From NCBI GenBank assembly GCA_016840285.1, contig JAEOSR010000101.1, forward strand, positions 1-19,704: a stretch of 19,704 nt of DNA, read 5' to 3'. The stretch comes from Candidatus Hodarchaeota archaeon. GTDB lineage: Archaea; Asgardarchaeota; Heimdallarchaeia; Hodarchaeales; Hodarchaeaceae. Under the pieces are notes generated by a model that ran no database searches, was not told where the DNA came from, and saw nothing but the letters and a program-made list of their open reading frames with translations. The position numbers were made by a program, and so were the translations under genes. How positions within the stretch are numbered: position 1 is the first letter of the stretch; every line of letters starts with the position of its first letter. Of the stretch, positions 14,920 to 19,704 are shown piece by piece.

Positions 14920-16563
14920 TCATGATATGGAGCTTTCCTTCCATCCAGGACCTCTAACAACTCTTCCTGGAGTAGCATTAGTGTGTTCCCCATTTTTCAA
15001 TACTTGAACTCCATTAACATAAACATGAATCATGCCTGAGGCATACTGATGTGGTTTTTCATATGTTGCGTGATCTTGGATCTTCAATGGGTCAAAAACT
15101 ACAATATCAGCAAAATATCCTTCCTTTAAAGCTCCTCTACTCTTAATCTTTAGTGTATTTGCTGGAAGTGCTGTTAGTTTCCTTATTGCATCTTCCAACG
15201 GAATTATTTTTTCCTCACGACAATATTTTCCAAGTAACCTAGCAACATTCCCATATGATCTTGGATGAGGATTTGATTTCAAGAAAACTCCCTCTGGAGC
15301 TAATGATCCTCCATCGGATCCAAAGGACATGTATGGAATTTGTATCTTCTTTCTCACATTCTCTTCAGACATCATGAAGTATACTGTACCTATGCGGCTA
15401 TCATCCTCTACTATTAAATTCATTGCAGTTTCAAGAGGAGTCTTTTCCTGTTCTTTAGCGACTTGGGACAATGTTTTCCCCGTCAAAGGTTTGAGTTTCT
15501 CCGATTTAAATGATACTAGGAGTATTTTCTCTGGGCCACTTTCCAGATAAAGATTTTCCCACTTATCTGTAGGAGTTTTAACTTCTTCAATTATCCGTTC
15601 TCGTATTTTCGGATCACTCAGACGTTTGATTAGATCATCATGTCCACCTTCATGAGCCCACGGCGGAATTAGTGAATTTAATCCTGTAGCTGCAGCGGTA
15701 TATGTATAACAATCTGTTGTGATCTGAAGACCAGATTTCCTTGCATTGTCTATTATTTGAATTGCAGAATCAAGTTTGTGCCAATTACTTGTTCCAGCTG
15801 CCTTAAAATGATATATTTCTGCCCGAATATTTGCTGCTTTCGCTATGGTAAGGAACTCGTCAATTGCTTCTAGAAATTGGGTTCCCTCACTACGAATATG
15901 GCTAATGTATAATCCATCATATTTGGCTGCAACCTTACAAAGCTCAATTAATTCCTGAGTGTCAGCATAGAACGCTGGGGGATAAATCAAGGAGGAAGCT
16001 ACACCAATAGCTCCCTCGCGCATAGCTAAATCAACTAAATTCGTCATCTTCTTCATTTCTTCAGGTGTGGGCTTACGATCTTCATGTCCTAGAGTGTGAA
16101 TTCTGACAGTCGTAGCGCCCACAAAAGAGGTAATGTTAGGTGACACTCCTTTGGCCTCTAAGAAATCTAAATACTCTGCTAAGGTTGTCCAAGAGATTTT
16201 ATATTTAATATCAGCTTGACGTTCAACCATTTCCTGTTTCATTTGGTCATTTAATGGTCCCCATGACCACCCCTCTCCAAAAACTTCTAGAGTCACTCCC
16301 TGTTTGATATCACTACAAGACCGACCATCCTCAATCAGAGACCCAACGGCCCAACTGAGCATATTGATGAATCCTGGGGCAATAGCTAAGTCTGTTGCAT
16401 CAATATCAGTTTTGGAGGTGGTTTGTCCTAATGAACCAATTGCAACGATTCGATCATTATTAACTGCTATGTCTCCGATGAAGGGGGGATTCCCACTTCC
16501 ATCATATATCGTTCCATTTCGAATTATCAGATCGTATTTTTTGATTTTTCTCACCACAGGCAA
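14920..16563 (-). CDS. D-aminoacylase-like amidohydrolase with altered metal motif
   Basis: 547 residues, a typical length for N-acyl-D-amino-acid deacylases. The N-terminal R-N-G-T-I-Y-D-G-S-G and the C-terminal G-x-x-A-D-I-V-V-F-D are family signatures. In the barrel, H222 (S-H-I-R-S-E-G), H252 (Y-H-F-K) and D417 (G-S-D-G) are kept. The first metal motif, normally P-G-F-I-D-x-H-x-H, is P63-G-F-I-N67-M-L69-S-W71, so both histidines are lost. The usual Cys of G-N-C-G is replaced by F-G-E97-G-W-S. I believe a wider subgroup shares this, and such enzymes may bind a single metal. Likely cytoplasmic. The start is unclear: TTG 16563 is the frame limit, GTGs lie at 16557 and 16554, and no ATG exists. 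It is probably co-transcribed with the Ldh2-family gene. Confidence 0.8.
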   Translation of the reverse strand: MPVVRKIKKYDLIIRNGTIYDGSGNPPFIGDIAVNNDRIVAIGSLGQTTSKTDIDATDLAIAPGFINMLSWAVGSLIEDGRSCSDIKQGVTLEVFGEGWSWGPLNDQMKQEMVERQADIKYKISWTTLAEYLDFLEAKGVSPNITSFVGATTVRIHTLGHEDRKPTPEEMKKMTNLVDLAMREGAIGVASSLIYPPAFYADTQELIELCKVAAKYDGLYISHIRSEGTQFLEAIDEFLTIAKAANIRAEIYHFKAAGTSNWHKLDSAIQIIDNARKSGLQITTDCYTYTAAATGLNSLIPPWAHEGGHDDLIKRLSDPKIRERIIEEVKTPTDKWENLYLESGPEKILLVSFKSEKLKPLTGKTLSQVAKEQEKTPLETAMNLIVEDDSRIGTVYFMMSEENVRKKIQIPYMSFGSDGGSLAPEGVFLKSNPHPRSYGNVARLLGKYCREEKIIPLEDAIRKLTALPANTLKIKSRGALKEGYFADIVVFDPLKIQDHATYEKPHQYASGMIHVYVNGVQVLKNGEHTNATPGRVVRGPGWKESSIS

Positions 16564-16585
16564 ATATTACTGGTACGAGGTTTTT

Positions 16586-16598
16586 TACTATTAATAAT
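16586..16598 (-). promoter_or_regulatory. TATA-like element of the amidohydrolase operon
   Basis: On the - strand ATTATTAATAGTA predicts a start near 16565, right at the TTG (16563) and GTG (16557) codons. This points to a leaderless transcript and would explain the lack of a usable ribosome site. Confidence 0.35.
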
Positions 16599-16653
16599 CG
16601 GAATATTGAAGGTATGAAATGAAAGGAATCAATATCAATTTCCGAATTCAATA

Positions 16654-16664
16654 TTTATATAAAA
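16654..16664 (+). promoter_or_regulatory. TATA box of the beta-lactamase-like gene
   Basis: TTTATATAAAA lies with its centre about 36 bases before the ATG at 16695. It predicts a start near 16684 and a leader of about 10 bases, too short for a ribosome site; none is seen. Confidence 0.5.
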
Positions 16665-16694
16665 TTATTCGCATTTTTAATTGATAATAAGACG

Positions 16695-17972
16695 ATGAAG
16701 CCCCTAAAAGGAAACTCCTTTCTAATTTTGTTTATGTTGTTAATATTCCTCCCCGTTAATTTCCATCCAACCTCTAACATTGTCAAAGCTAATAATTCAG
16801 ATCAAGACCCTGCTTATTGGCCTACCAGTGGCTGGAGAACTTCCCCACCGGAGGATCAGGGAGTAAGTTCGGTAAAATTACAAGAAATGTTTGAATATTT
16901 GGATTCTACTGTAGAATTAGGTATTGTTCGTGCTTCCATGCGGTCACTACTTATTATTCGGAATGGGTTTCTTATTCACGAAACTTACTTCTCCTCTTTC
17001 GCAGATGAAAATACAAGTATCAATATCTACTCTTGCACTAAAAGTGTTACTTCCTCCCTTATTGGAATTGCTATTGATGAAGGCTTCATTGGCGGTGTTG
17101 ACGATTTAGTTATTGATTATTTTCCTAATCGAACCATTGCTAACAGGGACGTCTGGAAAGAGGCTATAACCATCGAAGATATGCTTACTATGAGATCAGG
17201 TTTCAGCTGGGATGAGGCTGATTATAGTCGTCCAGATAATGATTATATACTGATGTATGCTTCTCCAAATCCCATTCAGTATGTCCTTGATAAACCTATG
17301 GCTTCTGCTCCAGGTAGCACTTGGATATATAATACTGGTTGTTCACATTTATTATCAGCTATCATCGACAACACAACAGGGATTGGAACCCGAGATTTTG
17401 CTCAATCTCATCTCTTCAATCCATTAGGCATTGATCGCCCCCCATGGACCATTGATCAGCAAAATGTCCCCTATGGGGGATCTAATCTAAGACTAACACC
17501 TCGTCAGATGGCTAAATTTGGCTTTTTGTATCTCAATAATGGATCATGGGATGGCCAACAAATTGTTCCTAAAGAATGGGTAACAGCTTCGACTCAACCT
17601 ACAAATACAACTTGGTGGTATGGTTATCAATGGTGGATTGAACCATTCCGTAATTCTTTCAGTGCACGAGGATATAAAGGCCAACAGATCGTAATAATTC
17701 CCGATTATAACATGGTTGTTGTTTTTACGGCTAATTCTAATCTAATAGGTAACTTGTACTCTGTATTAATTGATGATTTTATTATTCCAGCAATTGGATA
17801 CGTCCCGCCATCTACATCAGAAACTCAAACAACTACAATTATATCCCCACTAGACTTTACACCAGAAACCACAACAACAGAAGCACAATCAAGTTCGTTT
17901 TATGTCTTACCAATCATTCTTGTTATGAGTATTCTAGTGATGGAAAAAAAACAGAAAAGAAATAAATCATGA
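16695..17972 (+). CDS. Surface-anchored serine beta-lactamase/PBP-like hydrolase
   Basis: 425 residues. An N-terminal signal sequence (hydrophobic about 9-22, then a polar segment to about 32) sends it out of the cell. The catalytic domain is of the class C beta-lactamase/transpeptidase-like superfamily: nucleophile motif S113-C-T-K116, then Y212-N-T-G in the place of Y-x-N, and G-Y-K-G-Q-Q near residue 330 in place of the K/H-x-G strand. A Ser/Thr-rich stalk follows (about 375-400), then a membrane helix and a K-K-Q-K-R-N-K tail. This is the usual archaeal surface anchor. Archaea lack peptidoglycan, so esterase, D-amino-peptidase or amidase activity on external compounds is more likely than beta-lactam resistance. 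It is divergent from the deacylase operon and might feed it. Confidence 0.8.
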   Translation: MKPLKGNSFLILFMLLIFLPVNFHPTSNIVKANNSDQDPAYWPTSGWRTSPPEDQGVSSVKLQEMFEYLDSTVELGIVRASMRSLLIIRNGFLIHETYFSSFADENTSINIYSCTKSVTSSLIGIAIDEGFIGGVDDLVIDYFPNRTIANRDVWKEAITIEDMLTMRSGFSWDEADYSRPDNDYILMYASPNPIQYVLDKPMASAPGSTWIYNTGCSHLLSAIIDNTTGIGTRDFAQSHLFNPLGIDRPPWTIDQQNVPYGGSNLRLTPRQMAKFGFLYLNNGSWDGQQIVPKEWVTASTQPTNTTWWYGYQWWIEPFRNSFSARGYKGQQIVIIPDYNMVVVFTANSNLIGNLYSVLIDDFIIPAIGYVPPSTSETQTTTIISPLDFTPETTTTEAQSSSFYVLPIILVMSILVMEKKQKRNKS

Positions 17973-17986
17973 AACTTCCTGCAACT

Positions 17987-18757
17987 TCATTTACGTTGTT
18001 TCAATTTTCCCACTGGAGCAATATACACAGTAAATTCTTCTTTTCCATCAACTCCAATGATTAAATCAATTTTTTTCTGATCATAAGCGGCAATCGCGCA
18101 TGTTCCAGCACCAATTGCTTCACAAGCAAGATACAGATTTTGACAAATATGCCCTGCTTCAATGGCAATACCTTTGTGAGCGGCAATACTGTATCTCCAC
18201 TCGATTCGGTATGGTATTACCGCCCAAATAAAAACAACAGCTGCTCTACCCGCAAACTTCTGATCATGACAACATTCTATCATCTTTTCCGGTAGATTAA
18301 GGTTCGTAAGAGAGATCATACACAATTTGTGTTCTATTGCAAGATAACGATAAATCCCAGGTTGGATTCCATTTACACGATTTATAACTAAATAAGTCTC
18401 ATATGGGTGACGTGATCCTCCTGAGGGAACTGTCCGTTTGGTTGTCCCCACACTCCCATGTCGGCGATCAACGTCTATTTCACGAACTCCTTGAGTCACC
18501 CAAAGTAAAAAAGAAAGTTCTTCTATTGTGAATGGGTCGTTAGTGTATCCTCTACGACTTTTTCTGTTATTAATAGCGTTAATTAAAGGAACATTTCCAA
18601 TTGAGAATTCCTTTGGAGGAATCAAGTCAATTAGTGTATTTTCTTCTGGACATGGTTTCTGGAGCGGAGGTGGAGGTACTTCCTTCTGTTGATCAGGTAC
18701 AATATCTGGAGTTTTCTCCCAATCATGAGCCTTAAGAAATTGTCGGTATTTTTCCAT
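17987..18757 (-). CDS. SagB-type nitroreductase-family FMN oxidoreductase
   Basis: 256 residues from ATG 18757, chosen because AAAGGGA lies upstream at good spacing; a TTG at 18787 is the frame limit. Motifs: I-N-N-R-K-S-R-R near residue 70 (FMN phosphate contact), P-S-G-G-S-R-H-P near 118, E-A-G-H-I-C-Q-N-L-Y-L-A near 205, and G-A-G-T-C-A-I near 220. SagB enzymes oxidise azolines to azoles in thiazole/oxazole-modified peptides. No YcaO cyclase or precursor peptide is in the window, and stand-alone relatives are common, so the substrate is unknown. A proline-rich linker (P-P-P-P near residue 32) precedes the core. It converges on the beta-lactamase-like gene with a 14-base gap. Confidence 0.8.
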   Translation of the reverse strand: MEKYRQFLKAHDWEKTPDIVPDQQKEVPPPPLQKPCPEENTLIDLIPPKEFSIGNVPLINAINNRKSRRGYTNDPFTIEELSFLLWVTQGVREIDVDRRHGSVGTTKRTVPSGGSRHPYETYLVINRVNGIQPGIYRYLAIEHKLCMISLTNLNLPEKMIECCHDQKFAGRAAVVFIWAVIPYRIEWRYSIAAHKGIAIEAGHICQNLYLACEAIGAGTCAIAAYDQKKIDLIIGVDGKEEFTVYIAPVGKLKQRK

Positions 18758-18770
18758 AATAAGATCCCTT

Positions 18771-18781
18771 TTGATTATCAA
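18771..18781. promoter_or_regulatory. Palindrome near the nitroreductase transcription start
   Basis: TTGATTATCAA is a perfect dyad with a single central base. It lies just after the start predicted (about 18786) from a TATA-like element near 18805-18815 (TTTAATATATAC on the - strand). The half-site TTGAT/ATCAA is the same as in the dyad at 19246, but the spacing differs. Confidence 0.35.
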
Positions 18782-18804
18782 TCTCAAATAAACACTTTTT
18801 CATA

Positions 18805-18815
18805 GTATATATTAA
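18805..18815 (-). promoter_or_regulatory. TATA-like element of the nitroreductase gene
   Basis: On the - strand the sequence reads TTTAATATATAC, about 50 bases before the ATG at 18757. This suggests transcription separate from the small gene upstream. Confidence 0.4.
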
Positions 18816-18838
18816 AGCATCAAGAAAATAGAAAAATG

Positions 18839-18846
18839 AAAAAAAA
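18839..18846 (-). terminator. T-run terminator after the small unknown gene
   Basis: Eight Ts on the - strand, 17 bases after the stop at 18863. This is the same placement as the T-runs at 4884 and 11612. Confidence 0.5.
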
Positions 18847-18862
18847 TATTTGTAGTGAAAAA

Positions 18863-19228
18863 TCATTGTCTGATTTTTGCGATTTCTTTCTGAATTTCCT
18901 GGATTAATTTATCATATGGGCATAAAAGACACAAATTAATGTTATCCATGTCCTGAAAGTCATCGATATTAAATTGGGAGCCTTGATCAATTAATTGGGG
19001 TAACCCAGCAGGGATGTACACAATCCCCTTTCGGATGAGTCGGAAAATCTCCTTCAGAATAGCTTTTTTCTCTTTTAGAGTACGAATTCCCAACAGGTTC
19101 AAAATAAAACGTAAATTCTGGGTGTCTGTCTCTTTAAAGGACAATAGTATTAGAGCTCGGTTAGCTAACTGGCTCATTTCTAACTCTGAAATCGTTAATT
19201 CATGTTGAAAATCATTTCTGTTTTCCAT
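18863..19228 (-). CDS. Small protein of unknown function
   Basis: 121 residues, not recognised. It is mostly alpha-helical: two leucine-rich amphipathic helices from about 13 to 70 (including R-A-L-I-L-L-S-F and K-A-I-L-K-E-I-F-R-L-I-R-K-G), then a loop V-Y-I-P-A-G-L-P, then C-L-L-C-P-Y near 100 and a charged helix Q-E-I-Q-K-E-I-A-K-I to the end. The I-F-R-L-I-R-K-G-I-V-Y pattern could be the end of a winged HTH, but I cannot confirm this. The C-x-x-C is alone and not a clear zinc site. ATG 19228 has only GTGAGA upstream. A 15-bp palindrome sits in its promoter. Confidence 0.6.
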   Translation of the reverse strand: MENRNDFQHELTISELEMSQLANRALILLSFKETDTQNLRFILNLLGIRTLKEKKAILKEIFRLIRKGIVYIPAGLPQLIDQGSQFNIDDFQDMDNINLCLLCPYDKLIQEIQKEIAKIRQ

Positions 19229-19245
19229 GATAAGTTCTCACGAAC

Positions 19246-19260
19246 TTGATTTCAAATCAA
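19246..19260. promoter_or_regulatory. 15-bp palindrome in the promoter of the small unknown gene
   Basis: TTGATTTCAAATCAA is a perfect inverted repeat around one base. A TATA-like CTTTAAATTG (- strand, about 19259-19268) overlaps its upstream edge and predicts a start near 19239. A repressor bound here would sit between the TATA box and the start. Confidence 0.45.
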
Positions 19261-19469
19261 TTTAAAGCAGTCTAAATGTCCTAAAACTACTTAGAGTGTT
19301 GCTTAATTTCACATAAAAGACTAGCTAGAGAATTTGTTCTAATATAAGTAAATATCCATAGAGAATGATTGTGGTTTAAAGGTTGCTAATACGGAAATAT
19401 AGATTCATGATTAGATTTACCAGTATTCGAAACACTTAGCAAAAGTAATCCGCTTTTATTTTTAAACAT

Positions 19470-19479
19470 AAAAAAAAAA
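19470..19479 (-). terminator. T-run terminator of the right-edge gene
   Basis: Ten Ts on the - strand, about 73 bases after the stop at 19552. It is the longest homopolymer tract near this gene end and a plausible termination signal. Confidence 0.35.
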
Positions 19480-19551
19480 GATTTTTTGATTTACATTTCT
19501 TGAAATTATTAATGCATTCTTTCTGAGTTCAGAGAATCCCTTAACCATTAT

Positions 19552-19704
19552 TCATACATTTAAAAAATCATCTGCTTTTTGTGAGTTATTCCTCAGTGCT
19601 TCTTTGGGAAATTCATTAACTATATCCCTTTTTTTGTCTAAAATTACTGTCTTCCGATACTTATATTCATGTGGAGAATTATCAGGATAATAAGTGAATT
19701 CAGT
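19552..19704 (-). CDS. C-terminal end of an unidentified protein
   Basis: An open frame of 50 codons plus a TGA stop runs off the right edge. It has no start in the window because the gene begins further right. The translation is polar and gene-like: Y-Y-P-D-N-S-P-H-E-Y-K-Y-R-K-T-V-I-L-D, then D-I-V-N-E-F-P-K-E-A-L, ending D-D-F-L-N-V. No family is recognised. The reading rests on the uninterrupted frame, the balanced amino-acid make-up and the T-run downstream. Confidence 0.5.
   Translation of the reverse strand, partial: TEFTYYPDNSPHEYKYRKTVILDKKRDIVNEFPKEALRNNSQKADDFLNV

Larger units (their letters stand above)
19229..19551. other. Intergenic region at the right
   Basis: About 320 bases without a recognised gene. 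It contains the palindrome at 19246 and the poly-A/T tract at 19470. The rest is AT-rich with stops in every frame I read. Confidence 0.45.

Noticed and set aside
14771..15550. + strand open frames over the amidohydrolase and oxidoreductase genes
   Set aside because: They are antisense to well-recognised enzymes and have no family features.
1..19704. CRISPR array, tRNA, rRNA, insertion sequence or phage genes
   Set aside because: No regularly spaced repeats of CRISPR type, no cloverleaf sequence, and no transposase or integrase were seen by eye. A covariance-model search would be needed to exclude a divergent tRNA fully.

Overview
The window is AT-rich and reads as archaeal chromosome. The signs are a Tfx-family regulator, Shine-Dalgarno sites of the GGTGA type, TATA-like boxes with an expected start about 25 bases downstream, T-run terminators placed 16-17 bases after stop codons, and a surface protein with a Thr-rich stalk and C-terminal membrane anchor. 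The mix of families (DUF2804, DUF3795, bacterial-type PH domains, GPH sugar-type transporters, B12 mutase) would fit an Asgard-type or similar mesophilic archaeon. That placement is an inference; no rRNA or marker gene is present to confirm it.

Left part (1-4.9 kb, + strand): the 3' end of an isoprenylcysteine-methyltransferase-like gene, then a beheaded DUF3795 gene remnant flanked by a 13-bp direct repeat. A flavodoxin-like gene and a DinB-like gene follow. Next comes a tightly coupled pair: a B12-dependent mutase whose catalytic barrel and cobalamin-binding domain are fused in one chain, overlapping by 4 bp a pyrroline-5-carboxylate-reductase-like dehydrogenase.

Middle part (4.9-9.8 kb, - strand): a Tfx-type HTH gene leads an operon with three tandem paralogous membrane PH-domain proteins. 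A two-gene ABC-2 exporter (ATPase and permease) lies just downstream in the same orientation. The operon promoter carries a TATA box and a phased array of GTTAC/GTAAC half-sites over the predicted transcription start, which suggests autoregulation. A DUF2804 gene runs divergently from it, followed by a convergent small two-helix membrane protein.

Right part (11.3-19.7 kb): a GPH-family transporter (-) is divergent from a small winged-HTH gene (+), with a 24-bp dyad between them. Then come an N-acyl-D-amino-acid-deacylase-like amidohydrolase and an Ldh2-family oxidoreductase (- strand, probable operon); together with the transporter they look like uptake and breakdown of an acylated or D-amino compound. 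A surface-anchored serine beta-lactamase-like protein (+) is divergent from the amidohydrolase. It converges on a SagB-type nitroreductase (-), which is preceded by a small unknown gene. The right edge holds the C-terminal 50 codons of another - strand gene.

The points most worth a second look are the fused B12 mutase/reductase pair, the Tfx-PH-PH-PH(-ABC) locus with its operator array, and the amidohydrolase that has lost the usual HxH metal motif.
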